Source: UBA9865 sp035647835
Lineage (GTDB): Bacteria > Bacillota > Dethiobacteria > Dethiobacterales > Dethiobacteraceae
Assembly (NCBI GenBank): GCA_035647835.1
Contig: DASRMS010000011.1
Coordinates: 1-34,449 of the forward strand
Length of the DNA: 34,449 nucleotides
Reading direction: 5' to 3'
The position numbers and the translations under genes were made by a program. The number at the start of each line of letters is the position of its first letter. The stretch's first letter is position 1. The notes under the pieces are model-generated. The model did no database searches. It was not told where the DNA came from and saw nothing but the letters and a program-made list of their open reading frames with translations. Shown here piece after piece: positions 16,556-24,540 of this stretch.

Positions 16556-17122
16556 TTATTCGCTGGCAGCTTCCAGCCCTAACTTCCTAGCAGCCTCTAA
16601 ATACTGTGGTTCTTTGAGAATGTCGCCTTTGCCGTCGACAGCTCGTACCAGCAAACGTCCGGCCATTTTATAGCCCACAGCTTCAAAAAAGTACTGCATC
16701 GTCCAAATACTACCTTTAAACAGGCGAGCTCCTTTAGTCGCAGCCACGCTGATAAAGTAGCCTTTTTTACCTTGCCTGAAACGTGGATCTTTTAAAATAT
16801 GGTTTCTTGCCCATAAGGCCTGTGAGCGATCAATAGCTTTCTTGGCCCAAGCAGAAACATTGTAAAAATAATTTGGTGAGGCAAAAATCATGACATCAGC
16901 TGCCCCTATTTTTTTATATACATCCTGCATGTCATCCTTAAAGATGCACTCCCCAGTTTTTTCACACTCTCCACAGGAAATACAAGGAGAAAAATCCAGT
17001 GTACTTAAGACGACTTTCTCTACCTCGGCGCCAGCTTGCTTAGCGCTAGCCAATGCTTCATCCAACAATATCTCCGTATTACCCTTCCTCCGGGGGCTCC
17101 CCGCGATCCCTAATACTAGCAT
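16556..17122 (-). CDS. iron-sulfur flavoprotein / NADPH-dependent FMN reductase family
   Basis: 188 residues. The flavodoxin-like phosphate loop is GIAGSPRRKGNTEILLDEAL at the N-terminus. SPCISCGECEKTGECIFKDDM carries four cysteines (CxxCxxCxxxxxC), as in Isf-type proteins that bind a [4Fe-4S] cluster near FMN. FASPNYFYNVSAWAKKAIDR is the second flavin-binding region. Such proteins pass electrons between ferredoxin or NAD(P)H and various acceptors. The ATG overlaps the end of the RseC-like gene, so the two are co-translated. The physiological acceptor is unknown. Confidence 0.88.
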   Translation of the reverse strand: MLVLGIAGSPRRKGNTEILLDEALASAKQAGAEVEKVVLSTLDFSPCISCGECEKTGECIFKDDMQDVYKKIGAADVMIFASPNYFYNVSAWAKKAIDRSQALWARNHILKDPRFRQGKKGYFISVAATKGARLFKGSIWTMQYFFEAVGYKMAGRLLVRAVDGKGDILKEPQYLEAARKLGLEAASE

Positions 17123-17562
17123 TGCTCATCCTCCGGTCCTGTATATGGTTCGGGCAGAATCTCAATTACTGAAACCTCGAGCTGCCTGCTGGCAACTTTG
17201 CGATCATAACCACGCACTAAAAGATAGGAAAGCAGGAGGAAAGCAGCACCTAGCAAAATATCAAAACGGAAGCCGCCTGCTGTACCATCTAACTGCTGTC
17301 CGATAAAAAGCCCTAATAACAAAGCCAGCAGCGGCACTATGTACACCATAAAAGACGCCGTAAGAATATGCGAGGTATCACTATAAATCTTCACTGTTTG
17401 TCCTAGATTGGCATTAACTTTATTTAGTGCCTCCAAATGTGTTTCACCACGTCCGGAAACTGCGACACCGCAGCCGCCGCATTTTGTGCATACATTATGG
17501 CGTTGTACAGCAACAATAGCTTTATCATCCTTTACTTCAACAACAAGTCCAACTTGTTCCAC
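17116..17562 (-). CDS. RseC/MucC-family membrane protein
   Basis: About 148 residues. The N-terminal part starts EQVGLVVEVKDDKAIVAV and contains a cysteine cluster, NVCTKCGGCGVAV, as in SoxR-reducing system protein RseC. Two hydrophobic segments follow (about residues 67-90 and 98-118), then a charged cytoplasmic tail. GTG at 17562 is preferred, with AGGAGGTG six bases upstream; an in-frame GTG at 17571 lies inside that ribosome site. The family links to Rnf-type electron transport and SoxR reduction in proteobacteria. Here it shares an operon with a flavoprotein, which suggests a redox role, but the partner is not known. Confidence 0.8.
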   Translation of the reverse strand: MEQVGLVVEVKDDKAIVAVQRHNVCTKCGGCGVAVSGRGETHLEALNKVNANLGQTVKIYSDTSHILTASFMVYIVPLLALLLGLFIGQQLDGTAGGFRFDILLGAAFLLLSYLLVRGYDRKVASRQLEVSVIEILPEPYTGPEDEQC

Positions 17563-17623
17563 GGACTTCACCTCCTGTGTTCATTTTTCCACAGTTAAGA
17601 AACTATAAACCTAATATATAAAC

Positions 17624-17652
17624 ATTATATATTTAATAAAACCATTTGCCAA
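17624..17652 (-). promoter_or_regulatory. promoter of the RseC-like/flavoprotein operon
   Basis: TTGGCA (17652-17647) and TATAAT (17629-17624), 17 bases apart on the minus strand, about 60 bases before the start codon, in a very AT-rich stretch. Confidence 0.75.
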
Positions 17653-17734
17653 CCCATCAATAAGCTAGCCATTAATATTCATAAGCTGAAACCCTCTGGC
17701 AGACAAGAGAAGTACACGGCTCTGGATAAAGATA

Positions 17735-17775
17735 AATAAGGCAAGAACCCTTGAACGAAGGGTTCTTGCCTTATT
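17735..17775. terminator. strong terminator after ccsA
   Basis: Perfect 18-bp inverted repeat AATAAGGCAAGAACCCTT, 5-base loop, and its complement. The minus strand continues TTATTTATC. It ends the cytochrome c assembly operon 44 bases after the ccsA stop and insulates the RseC-like promoter. Confidence 0.88.
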
Positions 17776-17818
17776 AGTTTTGAAGGTCACGAATTACTCT
17801 TTTTTATACTCGGTTGGT

Positions 17819-18694
17819 TTAACCGAAGGAATGCAGACCGGTTAGTAACCAGGCCACACCTACCCAGGTGAAGACCATGCAAACCCAGCCGATCATCACT
17901 AGCGCTATTGTACGCAAACCTGTCCAGCCGCGGGTAAAACGAGCGTGTAGGTAGACAGCATAGACAAACCAGGTAATTAAAGCCCACATCTCCTTGGGAT
18001 CCCAGCCCCAATAGCGGCCCCAGGAAATATCCGCCCAAATGGCACCGGTGATAATCATCACGCTTTGAAAGAGAAAGCCAAAAGCAGCGCCACGATACAT
18101 GTACTCTTCCAGCGTTTTACTCTGGGGCAGGTTACGGGTGATGAGATGATCTGCTTTAAGATTAACTTTAAGCAGCCACATGATCGCTGCGGCAAAAGCT
18201 AGTGTGAAGCCGGCATAACCAAAAATCGAAGCACTAACGTGCACCGTTAACCAGTTATTTTGCAGGACTGGTGCCAGCTGGGTATGCGCACGGCTGATAC
18301 GAATAGCGGGAAATAGCCGCGGCACTACCGTTAGGTAACCTAGATAAAGCATCGCCAGCGGCGTCACAAAGGCGCCGACAGCATAATATTGCTCTTTCAT
18401 CCGCCATTCTGTCCATAAATAAACTAAAACAGTCGCCCACACAAACATATTGCCAAATTCGAAACTCCCCACAAATGGTACGCGCTGCACATTAAGCGCC
18501 CGCGTAACAATAAAACCGGTGTGAAGTAAGAATGACACTCGTAGAATATAGGAGGCAAAACGTCCAAGCTGCTTTTTACCCAGCAAATGCGCCACATAGC
18601 ACAAGGTAGCAAACAAATATGTCACCAGCGCCAGATTAAAAAATGTGTTCTCCCAAAATAATCCCATAGGAGACACTTGAATATAGCTAGACAC
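17819..18694 (-). CDS. ccsA: cytochrome c synthase subunit CcsA (ResC), WWD-domain haem handling protein
   Basis: 291 residues with about eight membrane helices. The tryptophan-rich WWD signature is WGRYWGWDPKEMWALITW (near residue 225), which holds haem on the outer face of the membrane. Histidines before and after it (for example in NNWLTVHVSASIFGY) are the likely axial ligands. CcsA works with ResB (CcsB) as System II cytochrome c synthase, attaching haem to CxxCH apoproteins. It overlaps resB by 8 bases and is the last gene of the operon that begins with ccmA. Confidence 0.94.
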   Translation of the reverse strand: MSSYIQVSPMGLFWENTFFNLALVTYLFATLCYVAHLLGKKQLGRFASYILRVSFLLHTGFIVTRALNVQRVPFVGSFEFGNMFVWATVLVYLWTEWRMKEQYYAVGAFVTPLAMLYLGYLTVVPRLFPAIRISRAHTQLAPVLQNNWLTVHVSASIFGYAGFTLAFAAAIMWLLKVNLKADHLITRNLPQSKTLEEYMYRGAAFGFLFQSVMIITGAIWADISWGRYWGWDPKEMWALITWFVYAVYLHARFTRGWTGLRTIALVMIGWVCMVFTWVGVAWLLTGLHSFG

Positions 18695-20000
18695 GTGCTT
18701 CTCCCCCTTTGCTTATTTCCTGATTTATCTGCTCTAATTCTTGCTCTAGGAGCAGACGGTTACGGCTGCGACCACCAATAATCAAGGAGTTACTTTCCTG
18801 AGCGAAGACCGCCCAAAAGCGACGGGGAAAAGTAAAGAAACTTAAATATAGCCCCAGGATAAGCAGCACGGCACCGGTAAAAAGAATAGGCCGTCCTAAA
18901 TTTCGTGTAATTGTAAAAACTGCTGCATTCTCAAAACCGGTCATCAGCAGCTCTATCTCACCAGTGCTGGTTTTAATCACTTCTGGCTCATTTAATATGA
19001 GAAAAACATTACGTACCGCCTTGTTATTCTCGATCAGTAACCCTGCCAATACTGGGTTTTCAGGCAAATAGTTCTTGGAGTACGGTACACCGCCCCCGTG
19101 CATGGAAAAATTGGGGAAAAACTGCATCACATGCAGGATAACCTTACCTTCTTCATCCAGCTGCAGTTGATCAATATCCCATAACTTTAATTGCTGTTCT
19201 TTACCAGTAGCCAGGTCTGTGGCTACAACATCTGAAACATAGCGAAAAGTAGTATGGTAAATCGTATTGCCGTTAAAACGCAGCGGTTGATTAATAGCAA
19301 CTGTGCCTTCAGATAACGGTTGGTCATCCCTAGTGATAACCAACTCACTAAAGACACGCGGCCGCACTGTCGGGTCAGCTTCCTGCTCCATCTTGACATC
19401 CTTGATATCTACACGGAAGTCGCCTTGTTCCACATGGAAATGATCTCCGGCCAGACCGCCGTTACGAGCTTCAAAGCCCGTCAGTGAACCATACATGGCG
19501 CCCAGTAAGATTACAAGTAAACTAAGATGAGTCACCAAAGAACCAAAGTAGCCGATTTTACCGCGTTCGGCAAACAAAACCCGGCCCTGCTGGCCAGCAG
19601 TAACTTCTACCTGCAAACCGTTCTTTTTAAAGGCAGCTTCTGCCTGCGCCAACGCTGCTTCTGCTGTGACCTTCTCCATTTTTAGCTCATAATGGTGAGG
19701 CATTTGACGTAGTGCTGCCGGTGAAGTCAGTTTATGGGGGTGAAAAGCAAGCTTTGTCACTGGTTTAATCCGTCGGGCAGTACATAAAAGTAAGTTTAGG
19801 GCCGTAAAAGCCATCATGCCAAGATACCACCAAGAATGATAGATGCTGGTTATAGCTGTTTCATTCTCTTTCAGTGTAGCAAAGACTGAAATTACAGCCA
19901 GTAACAAAAGTAAAATGATGCCTAGCTGCATCGAACTCAAGAAATTCAGCAGCTGCTGCAGTGGGCTTTTTACCGCTGTTTTAGGTGTTTCTTTTGTCAA
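18687..20000 (-). CDS. resB: cytochrome c biogenesis protein ResB (CcsB)
   Basis: 437 residues. There are membrane helices near residues 22-43, 60-80 and 155-175, a large extracytoplasmic domain (~185-375), and a last helix near 380-400. ResB is the partner of CcsA in System II haem attachment. FLSSMQLGIILLLLLAVISV at the N-terminus is a typical ResB beginning. The start is TTG at 20000, with GGAGGGG six bases upstream; no ATG or GTG is better placed. It is 45 bases after ccmE. Confidence 0.93.
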   Translation of the reverse strand: MTKETPKTAVKSPLQQLLNFLSSMQLGIILLLLLAVISVFATLKENETAITSIYHSWWYLGMMAFTALNLLLCTARRIKPVTKLAFHPHKLTSPAALRQMPHHYELKMEKVTAEAALAQAEAAFKKNGLQVEVTAGQQGRVLFAERGKIGYFGSLVTHLSLLVILLGAMYGSLTGFEARNGGLAGDHFHVEQGDFRVDIKDVKMEQEADPTVRPRVFSELVITRDDQPLSEGTVAINQPLRFNGNTIYHTTFRYVSDVVATDLATGKEQQLKLWDIDQLQLDEEGKVILHVMQFFPNFSMHGGGVPYSKNYLPENPVLAGLLIENNKAVRNVFLILNEPEVIKTSTGEIELLMTGFENAAVFTITRNLGRPILFTGAVLLILGLYLSFFTFPRRFWAVFAQESNSLIIGGRSRNRLLLEQELEQINQEISKGGEARV

Positions 20001-20045
20001 GATTGTCCCCTCCTCACTCTGCCATCATCAGCGGTTGCTAGCTGA

Positions 20046-20432
20046 TTATTTTTCAATCTCATCTGGATGTTCTTCCGCTTCATATTTGGATGGGCACTTG
20101 ACCAAGATGTTATCTGCCAGAAAGTCTGCACCGCTATATTTGCCTTTCGCTACTACGCTTTCCGCTGCAAATAGATTGTCGGGTGCCTGACCGCTGGCCA
20201 CAACACGTGCCACTTCACCATTTTGATCTTCCATCTGGAAAACATATTCGCCGTCAGCAAGCTCCTCCAGGGTACCTGCCACAGCGAGGCCTTTCACCTG
20301 CACAGCACGTTCCGTAGCTTTAGCTTCTGCAAAGGTAACATAAGTGCTGAGGGCATTGCGCGCAGTCATAAAGATGCCCACACCAAAGACTACCAGTAAG
20401 ATTAGGAGGACTATTTTATCATATCTCTTCAC
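20046..20432 (-). CDS. ccmE: cytochrome c maturation protein CcmE, cysteine-type (CxxxY) variant
   Basis: 128 residues: one N-terminal membrane anchor (~7-24) and an OB-fold haem-chaperone domain. Classical CcmE binds haem covalently through the His of an HxxxY motif. Here the site reads CPSKYE with Cys113 and Tyr117, the CxxxY form described for archaeal and some bacterial (Desulfovibrio-type) variant System I. ALSTYVTFAEAK and VQVKGLAVAGTL match CcmE. Translation starts at GTG 20432, overlapping the end of ccmD. System I haem chaperones normally hand haem to CcmF; the gene after it here is resB instead. Confidence 0.92.
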   Translation of the reverse strand: MKRYDKIVLLILLVVFGVGIFMTARNALSTYVTFAEAKATERAVQVKGLAVAGTLEELADGEYVFQMEDQNGEVARVVASGQAPDNLFAAESVVAKGKYSGADFLADNILVKCPSKYEAEEHPDEIEK

Positions 20433-20538
20433 GCCGCTCTGCCTCCTTCACCTTTAAATCAACCCGCAATAAATAGAAAAATAGACCAAGCCAAGTAATT
20501 AAAGTCACTGCTAACACATAAGATAAACCTTCAGCCAT
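20419..20538 (-). CDS. ccmD: CcmD-like small haem exporter protein
   Basis: A 39-residue ORF beginning MAEGLSYVLAVTLITW. It has one membrane helix (about residues 6-24) followed by a charged tail with KVKEAERREE. CcmD proteins are small, single-helix, poorly conserved partners of CcmABC that help release holo-CcmE. GGGGGGAG lies just upstream, inside the end of ccmC. Its stop overlaps the ccmE GTG. Assignment rests on size, topology and its place between ccmC and ccmE. Confidence 0.85.
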   Translation of the reverse strand: MAEGLSYVLAVTLITWLGLFFYLLRVDLKVKEAERREEI

Positions 20539-20539
20539 C

Positions 20540-21196
20540 CTACTCCCCCCTCTTCATGTCTATGGCATAAAGTAAATTTTCCAGTCGCATCTGCACCTTA
20601 TACATCCAGGCATAAAGACCTGTAAAACCAAGCAGCGAGGAAAGAAAAACTACCAGCATTTTACGATCCATATCAAAGGAGCGGTTTTCAAGATTAATTA
20701 AATCTGGGTGCAGGGAGACATAAACACGCGGCACAATAAAAACAAGAAACGGTACAGTTAAAAAAGCCAAAATCGCATAAACAGCAGCTAACCTAGCTCT
20801 GCGATCAGCATCAGGGATCGCACTGCGCAGCACAAAATAAGCAGCATAAATCATTAATAAGACTGTAATAGAAGTCTGGCGCGGGTCCCAATTCCAATAC
20901 TGTCCCCAGGCACCGCGGCTCCAGATCGCACCGGTAACGGTGGCGAGTATACAAAAAATTGTACCTAATTCTGCATTAACCTGTGCTTGACGATCCCAGC
21001 GCAGATCCCCCTGACGCAAATAGCCAAGAGAATTTACCATCGCCATTAAGTACGCCAAGACGGCTATCCACGCTGACGGTACATGGTAGATCAAAATACG
21101 GCCTGTCTCTCCCAGACCTTGTGTTGCCGGCATGTATAAAAAAGAGGCGATAATTACACCCACCATCCAGATTCCTAAAATAATTTGCCAGAACAT
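20540..21196 (-). CDS. ccmC: haem exporter protein CcmC (WWD domain)
   Basis: About 218 residues with six predicted membrane helices. The haem-binding WWD motif is GAWGQYWNWDPRQTS (near residue 114 from this start). Flanking histidines, including the one in IYHVPSAWIAV and the one in YVSLHPDL, fit the two axial ligands. CcmC presents haem to CcmE. ATG 21196 is chosen because GGAGGGCG precedes it; an in-frame upstream ATG at 21229 lacks a good ribosome site. One base separates it from ccmD. Confidence 0.94.
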   Translation of the reverse strand: MFWQIILGIWMVGVIIASFLYMPATQGLGETGRILIYHVPSAWIAVLAYLMAMVNSLGYLRQGDLRWDRQAQVNAELGTIFCILATVTGAIWSRGAWGQYWNWDPRQTSITVLLMIYAAYFVLRSAIPDADRRARLAAVYAILAFLTVPFLVFIVPRVYVSLHPDLINLENRSFDMDRKMLVVFLSSLLGFTGLYAWMYKVQMRLENLLYAIDMKRGE

Positions 21197-21245
21197 CTTT
21201 CGCCCTCCATCCGCTGTTATCATTATCACAAGCTATCACGTATCT

Positions 21246-21926
21246 TTATTCGTTCCAAACATACTCAAAAAGCAGCAGCGAAGCTGCCAGCGCCACCCCA
21301 TTATAAAAGAATAACATTAATAAGTCAGCCGTAACATCTGCCGCCAATCCTCCACCTAGAGCTGCCCGGGTGGCGCTAATCGCCGCAAATAGCAACGGTA
21401 ATAAAACTGGAAAAGCTAGGACAGTCATGAGCGAGCTTTTAGCTCCCGCTTTGGCCACAATGGCTGCCAGAATAGTGCTGGCGCCGGCCAAACCAAGTGA
21501 GCCCAAAACTACTGCAGCTACAAAGGCCAGTGGCAGGGCAATACTTAAGTTCAGCATCATAATAAAAAGCGGTACTACCAACACGGTCAGGCTTAATAAG
21601 ATAGTGACATTAAAGAGATACTTGCCAAGCAAAACCGGCTCGGGCTGCGCTGCCATTTTTAGTGCGGTTGCTGTACCCGTTTCTTCTTCGGCGACAAAGG
21701 TGCGGGCTAATCCGGCCATTGCCGAAAAAAAGAGGATAATCCACAGTAAAGCTGCCGTAATATCAGTATCTGTAACAAAACCCCCAATGGAAAAGCTAAC
21801 CGTGACTAGAGTGGTGATGGCAAACATCACTAAAGCACTATAAGTATAACGAGTGCGAAATTCGATGCGGAGATCTTTGCGCCAAATAGCTAGTCCTTGT
21901 TTAAGCCAGCGTAAAGGTTTGATCAC
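21246..21926 (-). CDS. ccmB: haem exporter membrane subunit CcmB
   Basis: About 226 residues with six hydrophobic segments. The N-terminus (AIWRKDLRIEFRTRYTYSAL) is typical of CcmB, the membrane partner of CcmA. GTG at 21926 is preferred, with GGAGGTGG five bases upstream; an ATG at 21950 would lengthen the overlap with ccmA to 50 bases. CcmA2B2 uses ATP to free holo-CcmE from CcmCD. Overlap of 26 bases with ccmA implies coupled translation. Confidence 0.9.
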   Translation of the reverse strand: MIKPLRWLKQGLAIWRKDLRIEFRTRYTYSALVMFAITTLVTVSFSIGGFVTDTDITAALLWIILFFSAMAGLARTFVAEEETGTATALKMAAQPEPVLLGKYLFNVTILLSLTVLVVPLFIMMLNLSIALPLAFVAAVVLGSLGLAGASTILAAIVAKAGAKSSLMTVLAFPVLLPLLFAAISATRAALGGGLAADVTADLLMLFFYNGVALAASLLLFEYVWNE

Positions 21927-22518
21927 CGTAGGCCACCTCCCCCGGTTCATTGGTCGCCATGATCACAATCCCACGCTCTTTTTGCTGGCGGATAATGGTA
22001 TCCACAAGTGCTACCCCTGCTTCATCAAGATTAGAGGTTGGCTCGTCTAAGACCAAGATATGGGGTTGATGCAGCAGAGCATAAGCATATTTTATCCGCT
22101 GTTTCATGCCGGAGGAGTATGTCTTTAAGAAGTCATGCCCACGCCCCTTTAACCCCACAAATGCTAATAACTCCCGCGCCTGCTGCCGGGAAAAGGGCAA
22201 CTCACGCACCCCGGCAAAAAACTCCAGGTTCTCGACTGCTGACAATTCACCGTACAATTCTAGCTCCGGAGTTACCAGACCAAGCTGCGCACGTCGCTGA
22301 CCGGCCGTCAAGATTTGTCCGTTAATCATAATATCCACTTGCCCTGAAGTCGCAGGGGTTAACCCACAAAGGATGCGCAGGAAAGTTGTTTTACCTGCGC
22401 CATTGGGGCCCAGGACCACAAGCACAGAATTATCAGGGATAGTTAAGGAAACATCGGTAAATAGTTTACGACGTTGATAAGCTTTGCTTAAGTTTTTAAC
22501 TACAACTTGGTTCAACAT
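21901..22518 (-). CDS. ccmA: haem exporter ATP-binding subunit CcmA
   Basis: 205 residues, a single ABC ATPase domain: Walker A GPNGAGKTTFL, signature TYSSGMKQRIKYA, Walker B HILVLDEPTSNLDEAG. The short length and position next to ccmB and ccmC identify CcmA among ABC proteins. ATG 22518 has GGAG about 10 bases upstream; the open frame continues upstream but through a promoter-like region. It is the first gene of the seven-gene cytochrome c operon. Confidence 0.92.
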   Translation of the reverse strand: MLNQVVVKNLSKAYQRRKLFTDVSLTIPDNSVLVVLGPNGAGKTTFLRILCGLTPATSGQVDIMINGQILTAGQRRAQLGLVTPELELYGELSAVENLEFFAGVRELPFSRQQARELLAFVGLKGRGHDFLKTYSSGMKQRIKYAYALLHQPHILVLDEPTSNLDEAGVALVDTIIRQQKERGIVIMATNEPGEVAYGDQTFTLA

Positions 22519-22564
22519 CCTCGACACTCCTGCTGGTGAAACTTGGGCAGATTTACCTACCACG

Positions 22565-22570
22565 AGTATA
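22565..22570 (-). promoter_or_regulatory. candidate -10 element for the ccm operon
   Basis: TATACT on the minus strand, 47 bases before ccmA. No good -35 sits 17 bases upstream; a small dyad ACCAC/GTGGT directly before it might bind a regulator. Tentative. Confidence 0.3.
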
Positions 22571-22618
22571 CCACCCAGTGTGGTGAGACAAGTGAACAAA
22601 GTGTGTCCAAAAAATGAA

Positions 22619-22672
22619 CTTTCTTTCATCCTGGCTGCCTAAACAGCCAGAAAGAAAGCCTGCCGCCGGCAG
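22619..22672. terminator. paired hairpins between asnB and ccmA
   Basis: CTTTCTTT, 4-base bulge, CTGGCTG, 6-base loop, CAGCCAG, AAAGAAAG (22619-22658) make a long stem. Next to it is CTGCCGCCGGCAG (22660-22672). On the minus strand the second hairpin is followed by GCTTTCTTTCT, so it may end the asnB transcript. Confidence 0.5.
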
Positions 22673-22687
22673 CGCAAGCCTTAAATC

Positions 22688-22717
22688 AGCAGAGGGTACT
22701 CGGCGTACCCCTCTGCT
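22688..22717. terminator. hairpin directly after asnB
   Basis: AGCAGAGGGTAC, 5-base loop, GTACCCCTCTGCT: a 12-bp inverted repeat with one bulged base, starting 2 bases after the asnB stop. No T-run follows, so it may protect the 3' end or act together with the next hairpin. Confidence 0.5.
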
Positions 22718-22719
22718 TA

Positions 22720-24540
22720 CTAGTTGGCAAATTGCTGCAGCCATAAGGCCAAAATCACCAGCACCCATATTTTCCGGCTATGGTCTGCCTGGCCCTCACG
22801 ATGTTCTGCCAGCAAAGTACGTATATAGGCACGGTTAAAATACTGGGCTAAGAGCGGCGTATTAAGCAGCTCCGCTACCTCTTTTGCTAACGGTCCACGC
22901 AGCCACACACGTGTGGGAACAGGAAAACCACGTTTGGGCCGTTTAATCACTTCCGGCGGCAGAAGTTCAGCAAAGGCTTGCCGCAGCACATATTTTGTCA
23001 TGCCGCCTTTAATTTTATAGGCTGAGGGAATGGCCGCCGCATATTCAAAGACCTGCTGATCTAAAAATGGGACCCGCAGCTCCAAACTATTGGCCATCGT
23101 CATCTTGTCTGCTTTAACCAGGATATCACCAACCGCCCAAGTATGCAGATCTACATACTGCATTTTTGTCACATCATCAAAAGCTGCCATTTGCCGGTAC
23201 AGCGGAGCCGTGATTACTGTAGCCGGGGCGAATCTCTTTTGCTTCAATATTTTTTGTTTCTCGGCCTCATTAAAGATGCAGGCATTGCCAAAAAACCTAT
23301 TTTCTAAGGGGGTTGCCGCACGACGTAAAAAGTTCTTCCCGGGCAAAAAACCAGGCCAAAGTTTTGCTGCTGCTGCCAGCAGCGGCTGTGGTAAATGTTG
23401 GGCTAATTTTAAATCACCAGGCTCTTTATAGATACCGTACCCGCCAAAGAGTTCATCTGCGCCTTCTCCTGACAAGGCAACTTTTATATCCTTGCTGGCT
23501 AGCCGTGCCACATAATATAAAGCAATCCCTGCCGGATCAGCCACTGGGTCATCAAAGTGCCAGACCAGCTGCGGTAAATTACGCCAATACTCCTCAGCAC
23601 CGATGACATATTCATGATGGTTAGTTTCCAAGTAACGAGCCGTCGCTGCCGCGTCTGATAGTTCGCTGTAACCTTCTTCCTCATAACCTACACTATAAGT
23701 AGACACAGGTCCCAATTCACGCAGCAACGCCACAATCACAGTGGAGTCAATGCCTCCGGATAAAAATGCTCCCCACGGCACCTCAGCTTGAGTATGTAGA
23801 CGTACAGATTCGCGCATTATTGCTTGCGTTCCCTCGAGAAGTTCTTCTAACGGTCTGTCCTGCGGCGCAAAGGCAATCTGCCAATAGCGTGTCAGGCTTA
23901 ATTTGCCTTCACGCCACTTAAAGCTATGGGCAGGTGGAATTTTATAAACACCGGCAAACATTGTCTCTGGTTCAGGTACATATTGAAAAGTTAAGTAATG
24001 AGGAATTGCTGCAGCATTGGGCTGCACCCGAAAAGCAGGCAGTTTGGTAAAAGCCTTGGCCTCTGAAGCTAAAGCAAAATAGTCTGCTGTTTCCGTATAA
24101 TACAGTGGTTTAATGCCAAAATGATCCCGTGCGCCAAAGAGCTGTTTGTTGCGTTGATCATACAGACAAAAAGCAAACATTCCCCGTAGTTTAGTTACGC
24201 AGGCTTCACCTTCTTCTTCATATAAATGCAAGACGACCTCGTAGTCACTGTCACTGCGAAAAACATGGCCGCGTAAGAGTAATCCTTCACGTAACTCTCG
24301 GTAGTTATAGATTTTACCATCAAAGATGAGTGCTAGGGTCCCGTCCTCATTCAGCATGGGCTGGCGTCCGCGTGCAGACAAATCCATAATTTTTAAACGA
24401 CGAGAGCCTAAAGCTACCGAGCCAAGATAAAGGGAATCAGCTTCATCTGGCCCGCGGTGTCGCATCGCTGCCGTCACTGCATCAAGATCACGCTCTAGAC
24501 GACTACTAGTTTTATTCCAGAGTCCAATAAAACCACTCAT
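22720..24540 (-). CDS. asnB: asparagine synthetase B-like protein with degenerate glutaminase site
   Basis: 606 residues from ATG 24540 (GAAGGGAG about 10 bases upstream). The N-terminal Ntn glutamine amidotransferase domain is complete in length, but the catalytic Cys2 is Ser (MSGFIGLW), and the NGE of the glutamine-binding loop is DGK (FDGKIYNYREL, residues 74-76). The C-terminal synthetase domain keeps the PP-loop FLSGGIDSTV, ALSGEGADELFGGYG, KADKMTMANSLELRVPFLD and KGGMTKYVLRQ. The likely activity is therefore ATP-dependent amidation of aspartate, or of another acid, using free ammonia or another amidase. It has hairpins at its 3' end and probably its own transcript, divergent from the 49-residue ORF. 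AsnB family membership is sure; substrate is not. Confidence 0.88.
   Translation of the reverse strand: MSGFIGLWNKTSSRLERDLDAVTAAMRHRGPDEADSLYLGSVALGSRRLKIMDLSARGRQPMLNEDGTLALIFDGKIYNYRELREGLLLRGHVFRSDSDYEVVLHLYEEEGEACVTKLRGMFAFCLYDQRNKQLFGARDHFGIKPLYYTETADYFALASEAKAFTKLPAFRVQPNAAAIPHYLTFQYVPEPETMFAGVYKIPPAHSFKWREGKLSLTRYWQIAFAPQDRPLEELLEGTQAIMRESVRLHTQAEVPWGAFLSGGIDSTVIVALLRELGPVSTYSVGYEEEGYSELSDAAATARYLETNHHEYVIGAEEYWRNLPQLVWHFDDPVADPAGIALYYVARLASKDIKVALSGEGADELFGGYGIYKEPGDLKLAQHLPQPLLAAAAKLWPGFLPGKNFLRRAATPLENRFFGNACIFNEAEKQKILKQKRFAPATVITAPLYRQMAAFDDVTKMQYVDLHTWAVGDILVKADKMTMANSLELRVPFLDQQVFEYAAAIPSAYKIKGGMTKYVLRQAFAELLPPEVIKRPKRGFPVPTRVWLRGPLAKEVAELLNTPLLAQYFNRAYIRTLLAEHREGQADHSRKIWVLVILALWLQQFAN

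Noticed and set aside
22519..22629. N-terminal extension of CcmA
   Set aside because: The added residues do not resemble an ABC domain and cross the candidate promoter; ATG 22518 gives the normal length.
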